From positions 170,064,518 to 170,128,517 of the forward strand of contig CM061067.1 in NCBI GenBank assembly GCA_030762895.1: DNA of 64,000 bases, read 5' to 3'. The notes under the pieces are model-generated. The model did no database searches. It saw only the letters and a program-made list of their open reading frames with translations, and was not told where the DNA came from. This document shows, one piece after another, positions 46,401 to 57,753 of this stretch (its first letter is position 1; the number at the start of each line of letters is the position of its first letter). The translations under genes were made by a program, and so were the position numbers. Source of the stretch: Sophora flavescens (lineage: Eukaryota > Streptophyta > Magnoliopsida > Fabales > Fabaceae).

Positions 46401-46913
46401 TTTTGCCCTTGATTTCCATTTGGAAGTGTTACAAATTTTACATGTCTCCCTCTCTTCATCTTCCGGATTACCCCAATAGAACATACAATTATTCGGACAT
46501 ACATGTATCTTTTCATAGTTCAAACCAAGCTTGATGATCGTTTTCTTGTCCTCCTAGAATGAACTTGGAATATTTGCATGTTCAAATGCATCTTTCAATA
46601 GTTCTAAAATCATTGTCATGGCCTTGTCGCTCATTCCACACAGGCATTTGATATGATACAACTTTACCAAAAAAGACAATCTTGAATACTTCGTACACCC
46701 TTCGTACAGGGGTTGTTCTACATCTCTAGCTAATTCATAGAATTCTTCATCTTCATGTTGTTCTTGAGCTGTATTTGGCATCACATCTGCATCCCGGTCA
46801 ATTTCCGCATTTGATGCAACGGGTACTTCATTTGCAAGGTGCCTATCAACTCCAAATGCATCATCGATCATGTTCCGAATAGGATCCTCAACCATAGTGG
46901 GATCTTGAACTAC
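43470..46913 (-). pseudogene. TNP2-type transposase gene of CACTA-B, main part
   Basis: Read right to left, VVQDPTMVEDPIRNMIDD continues in frame from the upstream part at 52302. Next come an in-frame stop (about 46552-46554), NYEKIHVCPNNCMFYWG, and a T-run frameshift near 46300. The Transposase_21 core is open from 46275 to 44851: DGFNPFG, AALMWTISDFPGLGTLSGW, FELPYWKDNCLRHSLDMMHI and HDCHILIEQLLPLAM. It is followed by DUF4218-type exons (44690-44194) and DUF4216 (44042-43470; GGVPYYGRLIDIIEV, FKCEWANT). It is clearly homologous to the CACTA-C transposase but of a different family. Confidence 0.88.
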
Positions 46914-46918
46914 ATTTG

Positions 46919-47608
46919 TGTTGGGTGGGTTCCCTCCTAAATGGGACCCACTAGATAAAAAGTAAAAATAAAGAAAAGAAAAAAAGGAATGGTTGTTAAT
47001 GGGCCAAGCCCATGTGGCATTAAAAAAAAAAGGAAAGAAAGGGTTTCTAGTGAGAGATAAGTGCCTCACATGAGAAAATTGCTGTACGAGCAAACAGAGA
47101 AAAAGTTTTCGGCGGAAGAAGAAAAGAGAAGAAGAAAGGGGGTTCAGGTGGTGGAAGGTGGTACAACAAACTTGCTCCGTTTTTGCTGAAATTTCAGTAT
47201 GTTATTCCTACCAATGAGCTCGTTAGTTTGATATATTCTGTTGGTTGTTTTGACTTCTCTTTGAGCTGAGTTGTTATACCCATTGTTGTGAGGTTTCTCT
47301 CTTGCTGCTTGCTTGTATCCACCTTTTGGGTGATGTATTGTTGATTTGGTGTTCCCTAGTATTTCTAGGAAGACTTGGTGTACCCATTATTATTTATAGT
47401 GGAAGTTTTTGCTGGGCTTGGTCCCGTGGTTTTTATCCCTACACTGGGGAGTTTTCCACGTTAAAATTGTGGTGTCATTGCTGTCTATTTTTCTGCCATT
47501 GATATTATCCTGTGGAAGAATATTTTTGTTGTGCCTATTTATTTGCACAGGTGAAGGGAAAAAATATTTGCTTCATTAGAGATTGTTATCTCTGGTTTTT
47601 TCCTAACA
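46919..47608 (+). repeat. 5' LTR of the Copia element
   Basis: 690 bp, starting TGTTGGGTGGG and ending CCTAACA. Confidence 0.92.
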
Positions 47609-47611
47609 AAG

Positions 47612-47623
47612 TGGTATCAGAGC
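47612..47623 (+). promoter_or_regulatory. Primer binding site (initiator tRNA-Met) of the Copia element
   Basis: TGGTATCAGAGC, three bases after the 5' LTR. This is the standard site complementary to plant initiator tRNA-Met. Confidence 0.95.
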
Positions 47624-47650
47624 TTAGGTTGTTTTGTACTGTGCATTTAA

Positions 47651-50600
47651 ATGGAGGAAAATCAAGGGCCAAATATGATTAAGCTGAACTCTACAAATTA
47701 TACACTTTGGAAGACCCTCATGGAAGATATGTTATACATCAAAGACTTTTATGATCCCATTGAGGGGGACACTGCCCGACCCATGGATAAAAATGAAAGT
47801 GATTGGAAGAAGATGAATAGAAAGGCAGTTGCTTTGATTAGGCAGTGGCTGGATTTGAGTGTATATCCACATGTAGACATAGAAACAGATGCCCAGAAAA
47901 TATGGAAGAAGTTGGACGAGCTGTATGAGCGGAAGAATGTGCTAAATAAAGCATTTATGATCCAGAAGGTGGTGAATATGAAATACAAAGAAGGGGATTC
48001 AATGGCAGAGCATATGAGTATTTTTTAGAATACTGTGAATCAGTTGACAGCAACAAATATTAAACTAGATGATGAGTTGCAAGCCTTGTTGTTGCTTAGT
48101 TCCTTGCCTGACACTTGGGAAGTTCTGGTTGTGACATTGACTAACTCAGCTCCTAATGGGAAGTTGACAATGTCAATGGTAAAAGAGAGCATGTTGAATG
48201 AAGAAGCTAGAAGAAAGGAGAGTGGTTTGAATAGTACCTCCACTCAGTCAGAAGCACTAGTTACAGAGTCACGGGGGAGAAGTCAAACCAGACATTTCCA
48301 TAAGCATGAAAAATCTAATAGTCGTAGTAGGTCAAGAAGCGAGTCCAGGACTAGTAAAGAAGTGAAATGTTATCATTGTGGCAAGGTGGGACACATTAAA
48401 AGACAATGCAGGTTCCTAAAGAGAGAGAAGTCAAGAGAAAGAGATGAAGACAAAGAGAAGAAAAATGATAAAGACACAACTGCAGTTGCATCTGATAGTG
48501 ATGTTTACATTGTCTGTGATGATAATTCTATAAATCTAGCATGCCATGATTCTAGTTGGATTGTTGATTCTGGAGCCTCATACCATGTCACTCATAGGCA
48601 TGATTTCTTCTCATCCTATACTGCTGGTGATTTTGGCACAGTTAAAATGGGAAATGAAGGGGTATGTAAAATTGTTGGTATGGGAGATGTTTGGATTGAA
48701 ACCAGCATTGGGTGCAAGCTGCAATTGAAGAATGTCAGACATGTTCTAGATATCCGTCTCAACTTGATTTCTGTTAAAGCCTTGGACATTGAGGGTTATC
48801 ATACTTACTTTGGTGGTGGCATATGCAAGCTCACCAAAGGGTCACTAGTGGTGGCAAAAGAAGAAAGCCTCACTACTCTCTACAAGATGCCTGGAAAGTT
48901 AAGCAAGGAGGAAGGGAATGTAGTTGAAGATGCCTCTTCTGATTTGTGGCATATGCGCCTTGGTCACTTGAGTGAGAAAGGACTCAACATCCTTGCCAGG
49001 AAAAATTCTCTTCCTATGAAAGGTACACCTTTAAATACTTGCTCTCATTGTTTTGTTGGAAAACAACATAAGATTTCATTTCGTAGTTCTGGTCCTCATA
49101 GGAGGCCAAATGTTCTTGATTTAGTTCATACTGATGTTTGCACTATGGATTGTAAGTCTCTTGGTTGTGCTTCATACTTTGTTACTTTTATTGATGATCA
49201 CTCTAGAAAAGTGTGGGCTTTTGCTTTGAAATCTAAAGACCAGGTACTTGGTGTCTTCAAGCACTTTCATGCAAGTGTTGAAAGAGAAAAAGGAAGCAAG
49301 TTGAAATGTGTCCGAGTAGATAATGGTGGTGAATACAGGGGTCCATTTGAAGAATATTGCAAAGAACATGGAATCAGGCTTGAGAAGACAGTTCCAAAGA
49401 CGCCTCAACATAATGGAGTTGCAGAGAGAATGAACCGTACCATTAATGACATAATCAGGTGTATGCTCTCTCATGCAAAATTACCCAAATCCTTTTGGGG
49501 TGAAGCAATGAGAACTGCAGTGGATTTAATCAACCTTTCTCCTTCTATGCCACTAGATGGTGATGTTCCAAACAGAGTATGGACAAGGAAAGATGTCTCT
49601 TATAGTCATTTGAGAGTGTTTGGCTGCAGGACTTTTGTTCACGTTCCAAGAGATGAGAGGTCAAAGCTTGATGGAAAATCCAAACAATGTGTCTTCTTGG
49701 GTTATGGTCATGAAGAGTTTGGTTATAGACTCTGGGATCCAGCTGACAGAAAAATTATTAGAAGCTGGGATGTGATATTTCTTGAAGACCAAACCATTGA
49801 AGATTTTGAGAAAGCTGAGAAACAAAAACCGATAGCCAGAAGTTATATTGATGTTGTGCCTAAACCCCCTACTGGAACTCTTGTTGAAGGGGGAGATATA
49901 CAGGTAGATGATGGGAATGCAAATGATGACCCTACACCTCACCATGATGAACCAGTTGAAGAGGTTCCATTTGAGCCACCAGTTGAGCCTCAGTTATGAA
50001 GATCTACTAGAGAGCGTCATGCTTCCCAAAGATACACTCCACATGAGTATGTGTTGATCGCTGATGGTGGAGAGCCAGAAAGTTATGAAGAGGCTATTGT
50101 AAATATGCACAAGGAAGAGTGGTTGAAGGCCATGCAAGAAGAAATGAATTCCTTGCATGAGAATCATACATTTGAATTGGTGAAGTTGCCTAAGGGTAGG
50201 AAAGCACTCAAGAACAAATGGGTGTTCAAGCTGAAATCAGAAGAGAATAGCTCCCAACCAAGGTACAAAGCAAGATTGGTTGTGAAAGGCTTCAATCAGA
50301 GGAAAGGTATTGACTTTGAAGAAATTTTCTCACCTGTGGTGAAGATGTCCTCTATTCGAGTTATGCTTGGATTAGCAGCTAGCTTGAACCTAGAGGTTGA
50401 ACAACTTGATGTGAAGATAGCATTCCTTCATGGTGATTTGGAGGAGTAAATTTATATGGAGCAAATTTATCTGTATGGACTCAAGCAAGCACCAAGGCAA
50501 TGGTACAAGAAATTTGATTCTTTCATGGAGAAACATGGTTATAGTAAAACCACTTCAGATCATTGTGTGTTTGTGAAGAAATTCCCTGATGATGATTTTA

Positions 50601-51592
50601 TTATCCTCTTGCTATATGTGGATGACATGTTGATTATTGGTCATGACACAAAGAAGATTGATTGTCCGAAGAAAGATTTGAGCAAGGCCTTTGCTATGAA
50701 GGATTTGGGTCCTGCAAAGCAAATCCTTGGCATGAGAATTACTCATGATAGGAAGAATGGTAAATTGTGGTTGTCTCAACATAAGTATATTGAGAAGGTA
50801 TTAGAGAGGTTTAACATGAGCAATTCCAAACCTGTTAGTACTCCACTTGCAAGTCATTTCAAGTTGAGCTCTCAACAATGCCCTACAAGTGAGAAAGACA
50901 AAGAAGAGATGAAGAAGGTTCCTTATGCATCCGCGGTTGGTAGCTTGATGTATGCTATGGTATGCACAAGGCCGGATATTGCCCATGCTGTTGGAGTTGT
51001 TAGTCGTTTTCTCTCTAATCCTGGTAGAGACCACCGCAAGCAAAGAAAGTGGATTTTCAGGTATCTCGGAGGCACTTCCAGAGTATGTTTATGCTTTGGG
51101 GGTGGTCAACCTGTGTTAGACGGCTACACAGATTCGGATATGGCCGGTGATGTTGATTCTAGAAAATCTACTTCTGGATATTTGATGACTTTTGCAGGGG
51201 GAGCGGTGTCTTGGCAATCAAGATTACAAAAATGTGTTGCTTTGTCTACCACTGAAGCTGAGTATATTGCCATTACTGAAGCTTCTAAAGAACTTTTGTG
51301 GATGCAGAAATTCCTACAAGAGTTGGGCCTCAAGCAAGAGAAGTTTGTGTTATTTTGTGACAGTCAGAGTGCTATCCATCTCAGCAAGAATCCAACCTTT
51401 CATTCCAGGTCAAAGCACATTGAGGTGCAATATCATTGGATACGAGATGCACTAGAGATGAAGACATTTTCACTTGAAAAGATCCATACTGATGAAAATG
51501 GTTCAGATATGATGACAAAGACCTTGCCTATGACAAAGTTGATTTGTTGCAGAAAGATAGCAGGCATGGTTGAGCAGTATCTTCCCACTTAG
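47651..51592 (+). pseudogene. Copia gag-pol polyprotein with three in-frame stops
   Basis: A single frame throughout. The order is gag (NSTNYTLWKTLMEDMLY), zinc knuckle CYHCGKVGHIKRQC, protease (WIVDSGASYHVT), GAG-pre-integrase (LWHMRLGHLSEKGLNIL, CSHCFVGKQH), integrase core (HTDV, FIDDHSRKVW, VDNGGEY), RT (KNKWVFKLK, LYVDDMLIIG) and RNase H (GYTDSDMAGDVDSRKSTSGY, STTEAEYIA). Stops are at 48026-48028 (TAG), 49997-49999 (TGA) and 50447-50449 (TAA). Just after the last stop, MEQ is followed at once by the LYGLKQAPRQW motif; about 20 residues usual at this point in the family are missing without a frame change. Confidence 0.93.
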
Positions 51593-51594
51593 TC

Positions 51595-51609
51595 GGGAAG
51601 GGGGAGATT
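51595..51609 (+). promoter_or_regulatory. Polypurine tract of the Copia element
   Basis: GGGAAGGGGGAGATT, directly before the 3' LTR. Confidence 0.85.
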
Positions 51610-52301
51610 TGTTGGGTGGGTTCCCTCCTAAATGGGACCCACTAGATAAAAAGTAAAAATAAAGAAAAGAAAAAAAAAGGAATGGTTGTTAATGGGCCAA
51701 GCCCATGTGGCATTAAAAAAAAAAAGGAAAGAAAGGGTTTCTAGTGAGAGATAAGTGCCTCACATGAGAAAATTGTTGTACGAGCAAACAGAGAAAATGT
51801 TTTCGGCGGAAGAAGAAAAGAGAATAAGAAAGGGGGTTCAGGTGGTGGAAGGTGGTACAACAAACTTGCTCCATTTTTACTGAAATTTCAGTATGTTATT
51901 CCTACCAATGAGCTCGTTAGTTTGATATATTCTATTGGTTGTTTTGCCTTCTCTTTGAGCTGAGTTGTTATACCCATTGTTGTGGGGTTTCTCTCTTGCT
52001 GCTTGCTTGTATCCACCTTTTGGGTGATGTATTGTTGATTTGGTGTTCCCTAGTATTTCTAGGAAGACTTGGTGTACCCATTATTATTTATAGTGGAAGT
52101 TTTTGCTGGACTTGGTCCCGTGGTTTTTATCCCTACACTAGGGAGTTTTCCGTGTTAAAATTGTGGTGTCATTGCTATTTATTTTCTACCATTGATATTA
52201 TCCTGTGGAAGAATATTTTTTTTGTGCCTATTTATTTGCACAGGTGAAGGGAAAAAATATTTGCTTCATTAGAGATTGTTATCTCTGGTTTTTTCCCAAT
52301 A
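51610..52301 (+). repeat. 3' LTR of the Copia element
   Basis: 692 bp, starting TGTTGGGTGGG. The end reads CCCAATA where the 5' copy has CCTAACA, so the terminal CA has mutated. Confidence 0.9.
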
Positions 52302-52595
52302 ATTTGGAATATTACTAGGTGAGATATTACTAGTTTCTATTGTTCTGGACTCCCCGTGATAGGACCAAAAAGTGTATCCTGTTGGAAATGGTGTACAGAT
52401 TAAGTGATCATACACCACATGCCTACTTTGCCATTTTTTGAAACCACATCGTTTACAAGGGCATATTGTTTTGCCATTTACTGATTGATGTACAAAGGCA
52501 AAATCAATAAATCCCCTAACCCCTTGCTCATATTCAACTGAGTTTCGTGGCTTCATTATCCATGACTTATCCTTTGCTTCAAAATATTAAATCTG
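52302..52595 (-). pseudogene. TNP2 gene of CACTA-B, N-terminal exon
   Basis: Encodes the transposase-associated domain: DKSWIMKPRNSVEYEQGVR, then ICPCKRCGF, VVYDHLICTPFPTGYTFWSY and HGE. It reads into the Copia insertion point at ISPSNIPN and continues in frame at 46913. The Copia element therefore sits in an exon. Confidence 0.85.
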
Positions 52596-53378
52596 GATTT
52601 AAAAATAACACACCACTTCATAAATTGAAAAATATATACTATTTTTAAAATATATATAAACTACCATCTAATAGAAACATATCAAAACTAACATAGCTAC
52701 ACAACTAATTTAAAGTGCAAGTATACAATTGCTTTCTACAAAACTACAACTGTCTCTGAAAAAACCATGTAGATTTTTTTGATAGAAAAGGTATACTGAA
52801 AAAACCAAGAAGCAGTAAAATCCACAACAACCTGGAACAATCAGAGAGGCAAGTATGTCTTATATTCTTGACCAACAATTAACATGAATGAATAACAATA
52901 GTAACCTTCCCAACTGAACTTCATAGGAAATTATCCTATTTCAATATATTACTTAAACATGAATTTGCTCTACTACAGAACAAAATCAATTTAACTCTAA
53001 AATTGCACTCTAAAATTGTCATAGTTGACAACCAAACCAACACTGCTGTAAGTTTCAACATTCTAGAGCTGCCGTTTCTTTAACTCAACACAATAAGAAC
53101 AAATAATCTCTCACAATTCCGACTTTTTCCTTATCTTCCATGTTTAACCATAATCAAATAATCAAAGACTATTTTTGCTTCACAAAGAGAAATTTTTCTG
53201 CACTTCATTACCTCTATGAAGAAATGCAGCAAATGCTAACTACTATACATGCATATTTAACCCCCACAAAGAGGAGTGTTGAAAGACAAGGCCTAGATAA
53301 AGATCATGTTCAAGATTTTCATACTTTTTAATTAGTTATATTGTAACTTGTCAACAACAAATGCAAATAGTTAGAACA
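52596..53378. other. Non-coding part of CACTA-B upstream of TNP2
   Basis: AT-rich with no supported coding frame. It separates the TNP2 coding region from the captured xylanase fragment. Confidence 0.5.
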
Positions 53379-54573
53379 TGTGGAATGAACTACCATATTC
53401 TCACAAGCAAAGATTACCAGAATTGGTTTGTGTCAAGATTCAAATACACAACTTTTACCAATGAGATGAAGTGGTATAGTACATAGAAAAAGCCAGGCAA
53501 GGAAAACTACACTATCTCAGATGCCATGCTTAAATTCTCCAAAGACAATGGCATTTGTGTTAGAGGTCATAACATTTTCTGGGACAATAAAAAATACCAG
53601 CCTGAATGGGTCAAGTCCCTATCTCCTGAGGAATTAAAAGCAGCAGCAGCAAGAAGAATGCAATCTGTGGTTTTGAGATATAAAGGAGAACTGATTGCAT
53701 GGGATGTGATGAATGAGAATCTGCACTTCAGATTTTATGAGGATAAACAAGGCGAAAATGCTTCTGCAACATATTATGCTACAACATATAACCTTGAACC
53801 AAACAAAACCATGTTCATGAATGAGTATAACACCATGGAATATAGTAGGGATGAGGTTGCTAGCCCAATCAACTATCTCAAAAAATTTCAGGAGATTCTG
53901 TCATTTCCAGGAACTGGTGGAATGTCAGTAGCAATAGGGTTGCAAGGCCATTTTGGTTCTGGCCAGCCAAATCTGATTTACATGAGAAGTGCTCTAGAAA
54001 TTCTTAGTACTGCTGGCCTTCCAATATGGCTCACAGAACTAAGTGTAGGTCCAGACCCAAATCAGGTGTTTCCTCAGCTTTCAGAAAGTATTCTCATACA
54101 AAATATTTACTTTTACACCTCCCTCTTATAACAAGACCTTCTGCTTATCACACAATAAGTCAAAATATAACACCCCATGATTTAATACAACAAGACTTAT
54201 CTTACAAGAAAATACAGAAAATTAAAAGGATGTATCTTATGAGGGAACATTGTTTTTCTAATTCTTGTTTGTTGGGCAGGCAGAGTACTTGGGAATGATA
54301 CTAAGAGAGGCTTATGCTCATCCTGCTGTTGAAGGGATTATAATGTTCTTGGGTCCAGCATTAGCTGGTTTCAATGAAACGACCCTAGCAGATGAAAATT
54401 TCAAGAATACTCCAGCTGGAGACGACGTGGATGAGCTTATTCGGGAATGGGGAAGTAGACCTCAGAGAGCCATAGCAGATACCACAGGATTTATAGATAT
54501 TTCACTACATCATGGAGATTATGATGTAACTGTCACACATCCTCTAACCAACTTCTCCAAAACCATAATCTAA
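53379..54573 (+). pseudogene. Captured GH10 endo-1,4-beta-xylanase gene fragment in CACTA-B
   Basis: Two exons of a plant GH10 xylanase gene. Exon 53379-54065 encodes CGMNYHILTSKDYQNWF, FTNEMKWYST, GICVRGHNIFWD, the acid/base motif WDVMNEN, MFMNEYNT, and the nucleophile motif WLTELSV. A 214-bp GT-AG intron follows, and exon 54280-54573 encodes AEYLGMILREAYAHPAVEGI through to a natural stop. Both catalytic glutamates are present. The N-terminal secretion signal and carbohydrate-binding module are missing, and an in-frame TAG lies at 53484-53486. GH10 enzymes cut xylan in the cell wall. The fragment lies inside CACTA-B, opposite to and upstream of TNP2 coding sequence, so I infer transposon capture of a host gene. 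Confidence 0.88.
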
Positions 54574-55795
54574 GTGTAGGGAAAGATTTTCCACAAGAAA
54601 CCATCCATGTGAAATTGCACACCTAAACAGCTATTCAATAATTTCATACTTTTTAACTTCAGTTTTTGCCTTTGCAACGGCAGTTGCCTGCATTTGGCTT
54701 CCAGTATGTATCTTGAGTTCTAACTTATCTTTTCATTAACCATGTATATCTCTAATCTCTCCATGTTTTGTGATTTTGATTCCAACATTAATATGAGGAC
54801 ATAACAAAATGTAGAACGATTTTTGTGTGAAGTTTTCAGCTCAGCCCTGCTTTTCCCTTGTTTTTTTCCCATCACTCGGGTCAATAAAATTGTTTCAAAA
54901 TAACAACTCCCAGCAATTGAAAACCCATTACCACACCCTAAAAGTCCATAAATCATAAATCACAAGTTCATAAATTTTAAAAAAAATCCTGTTCATAAAT
55001 CATTCAAAATCCCAGCAATTGAAAAAACTTGTTCATAAATCATACCAACTCAATAAACACACAATTTCACAAGTCACAAACAATAGGCATAACAGTAAAA
55101 GTAAAAAAATACCAAAAAAATATGAATGGGATGGTGAGAGCTTACCTCTCTGTAGCAAAAGAAACATCTGCTCCTCGCTATTAGAGTAGGAGTTTTTGGG
55201 AAAAAACAATGAATAAAATCAGAATAAATAAAAAAGAGAATTAATTGATTATATACTTCTGGATGGAATGAACCAAGGGCCACAAATTCACTCTTTATCC
55301 AGTAAGCAATCATGTATAAGTGCAGAATCCACATAAGTCTTTCTACTTGCACTTCCATGTATAAGTCTCAGATTAACTCCATAAAGATCTGGAACAACAT
55401 GCATAGAAACATTGGAAAAAATGGCAGTAAAATAACCATTGTAGCAGCATGTAACATACCGAGTCAAGCCATACCAATCTTCAATCCCTAACAGAGAAAC
55501 AAAGAGTAATCCCTTTTATGACTTTGATGTGAAGCCAGGGATGGGTCGCATGCAAGGGTACCAAATTATCATAAATAACAAAACGAAAATCCTCAATTGC
55601 TATTATTTCAAAATTGTCAAAGAATCAGATTTGTTATGATAGAGAAGAGAATCTAGGGTTTTCAAATTGGGCAGCAATCAAGAGTGAATGAAATTTGGAA
55701 GAAATCAAGATTCAAGAGTAAATAGAAAGACAAAAAAAAAGGCAAAAAGAGAGAGAATAAGAATGGAAGATTACAACAATAAGCTTTCTCTGTAC
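54574..55795. other. Non-coding part of CACTA-B
   Basis: AT-rich, with no supported gene. It probably forms part of the 5' intron of the CACTA-B TNP2 transcript together with the xylanase fragment; the first part may include the 3' UTR of the captured gene. Confidence 0.45.
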
Positions 55796-55995
55796 CTTCA
55801 TTGGCTTAAAGAATCGTCCCCTTTTTCAGTGACGAGATGCAGCGACGGTGAGCGGCTATGGGGCGGAGGACGACTGTAGAGTGATGAGGAATCGATGGGT
55901 GAGGGAAAGTGAATGGTTTGGGGAACGACGGTAGAATGAGAGCAAAGTCAGAGAGGGAGGTTGAAAAAAAAAGGCAAAGTGAGGACGAAGCACGC
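55796..55995 (-). other. Probable 5' non-coding exon of the CACTA-B TNP2 transcript
   Basis: A pyrimidine-rich, GC-richer minus-strand segment ending CCAATGAAG before a GTACAG donor (55795). Its position just inside the right terminus, and its composition, match the CT-rich segments of CACTA-A and CACTA-C. Inference only. Confidence 0.4.
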
Positions 55996-56003
55996 GGTAC
56001 CCT

Positions 56004-57474
56004 TGATAGTGTGATTTTACATCATGTTTTCTGTACACTTTTACATGCATTTTCATTTAGATTAGGCATTCTTTAGTTGATTTTAGTTAGTTTTTCCCTT
56101 GGAACGGGTGAAGCGGTTTCTTGGTGTTGTTTTGCAGGAATTAATGTAAAAATGATCAAAACCAGCCATGATGGAGCCTGGATGAAACAGAGCTTGAAAT
56201 GTGAAGAATATGACCCAAACAGAGCCCATCACGGCCTGGCCGTAATGACCATCACGGCCATGATCAACCAGAGTAGAAGGCAAAAGTCAGAAGCTGTCAG
56301 GGAAACTGCTCACCCCGCGAGAGGCTACTCGCCCCACGAGCCTGAAGACTAGCCTGTGCCAGAAATGTCATCTTCTCTGCCTCGCCCCGCGAAAGTCTAC
56401 TCGCCTCGCGAGACTGTGGACCAGAAGCCATCACGCCCAGGCCCTGATACTCATCACGAGCGTATTTGAGAAGACCCTTACTGTCTCGCCTCACGAGACA
56501 CTCTCGCCTCGCGAGAGATCCAGTCTTTGAAACAGCAGATTTTTAACATTCGCCTCGCGAGCCATGTCTCGCCTCGCGAGCGCTCGTAGAGTCTGATTGG
56601 TATAAATTGCTGTTTTAGGGCAGAATGGGAGAGTTTTGAAGTTTTGGGAGAGTTTTAGAGGGAGGCACTTGGAGGCTGCGGCTGGGCTAGGGTTCCAACC
56701 CTAAAAGGGAGCTGAGTTAGGGGGTTGCTGTGACGATAGTGGGAAGCTTCAATGGAGTTCTTCCTTTCTTCCTTTCTCTACTACTTTTCTAGTTTGGCTT
56801 TCTCTGTAATTATGAGTAGCTAATTCCCGTTTGTTGGGATTAGATGTAATCAAACTGATTATTATGTATTTATCTTGACTGATTATTCTGTGTTCATGCC
56901 TTCGTATTAGTGATTAATTTTCCATGCTTAATGCTTGTTGTGGCTAGCACCCCCATGACTCGATTAGTGTTTTGATATGCAATTGGGAAATTCGTATTAG
57001 AACCGGAACTGAATTTAATCACCTAGTAACCCTTGCATCTAGGAATGGAGTTTGGTTTACTAGTAATCGCGTAATCCCTAATCCTAATGCAAATTCATTA
57101 ATCTAGGCCACCTAAGGAATTAGGGTCTATTAGTGGATTTAGGTTCTTGCCATCCGAGGAATCGGGGTTTGAGTAATTTAGTGGATTGATTTTAATATTT
57201 GAAGCATGAATGGGAGGTATCTAGTCCTGGTAGTACATGAGACAGAGGTTTGGTGAAGTCTAGTCCCAACATATCCCTTTCGCACTCCTAGTGTTCGATA
57301 GAAATCCTCAAAGAACTTTCCCTTTTCTTTTGTTTGTTTTGATTTCTCTTCATAGTCTAGATAGTTGCTGAGTTTGTGAATTGGTAATTGACATCCAATC
57401 CCCGTGGATACGATAACCGGTCTCACCACCGTATTACTTGCACGACTGGGTATACTTGCCCAGATCCGTCAACA
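56004..57474 (+). mobile_element. Athila-type solo LTR
   Basis: TGATAGTGTG to CGTCAACA, 1471 bp, flanked by the 5-bp duplication ACCCT (55999-56003 and 57475-57479), with no internal region. Its layout parallels the LTR of the element at 20534: a GC-rich palindrome cluster, then TATAAA at 56601-56606, then a CACCTAAGGAATTAGGG word (57109-57125), then a similar GGATACGATA...GGGTATACTTGCC end. It belongs to a different family of the same lineage. Solo LTRs arise by recombination between the two LTRs. Confidence 0.88.
56310..56585. repeat. CTCGCCTCGCGAG palindrome cluster in the solo LTR
   Basis: About ten copies of CTCGCC followed by CGCGAG (variants CCCGCGAG, CACGAG) within 275 bp, ending about 15 bases before TATAAA. 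Each forms a small palindrome rich in CpG. Confidence 0.85.
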
Positions 57475-57479
57475 ACCCT

Positions 57480-57649
57480 ATTTGTTTTTCTAAAACCGCC
57501 GTTAAAAAAATAAAGAACCGCCGCAGTGTTTTATTGTTTGGGGAGGTTAGCATAAACCGCCTCTCTAACAGCCGCAGATTATTAACGACGGCGGTTGGAC
57601 TAAAAAAGCCGCAAAGTGTCTGTCGCAAATTCTCAATTTTCATGTAGTG
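57480..57649. repeat. Right terminus of CACTA-B with subterminal repeats
   Basis: ACCGCCG, GCCGCAG and CGACGGCGG words precede the end CATGTAGTG. They are the same type of repeats as at 18401-18715. Confidence 0.75.
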
Positions 57650-57652
57650 ACA

Positions 57653-57753
57653 CCGATATAAATACATATGATGCCGACCATTTTGAAGAGATGGGAAACA
57701 CGGTTGCATAAGATCTTCGTGATTGTCCTCGAATGTTTGAGAAGTTGGTAAGT
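57653..57753 (+). pseudogene. Continuation of the CACTA-A TNP2 gene
   Basis: Reads on from 18397 with DINTYDADHFEEMGNTVA, a stop, and DLRDCPRMFEKL. It is cut at 57754 by a second LTR element. The short piece is enough to show that CACTA-B inserted into this gene. Confidence 0.8.

Larger units (their letters stand above)
46919..52301 (+). mobile_element. TNT1/Tork-like Copia retrotransposon
   Basis: 5383 bp with LTRs 46919-47608 and 51610-52301, a PBS, one gag-pol frame and a polypurine tract. The 5-bp duplication ATTTG lies at 46914-46918 and 52302-52306. It is inserted in a coding exon of the CACTA-B TNP2 gene in the opposite direction. The LTRs differ by only a few substitutions and small indels, so insertion was fairly recent. 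Three stops and an RT deletion make it non-autonomous. Confidence 0.93.
18401..57649 (-). mobile_element. CACTA-B, complete 39-kb element with nested insertions
   Basis: The left end is CACTACAAAAAAGCGC at 18401 and the right end is CATGTAGTG, finishing at 57649. A 3-bp duplication ACA flanks it (18398-18400 and 57650-57652), as expected for CACTA. The transposase genes run right to left: TNP2 (52590 to 43470), then a TNP1-like gene (43194 to 18970). Both are interrupted by later elements. Removing the Athila-like element, the Copia element and the solo LTR with one copy of each duplication leaves about 10.2 kb, a normal autonomous CACTA size. It also carries a captured xylanase fragment. Confidence 0.9.

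Noticed and set aside
47302..47502. Open frame repeated near 51939-52247
   Set aside because: Both lie inside the Copia LTRs and are not coding.
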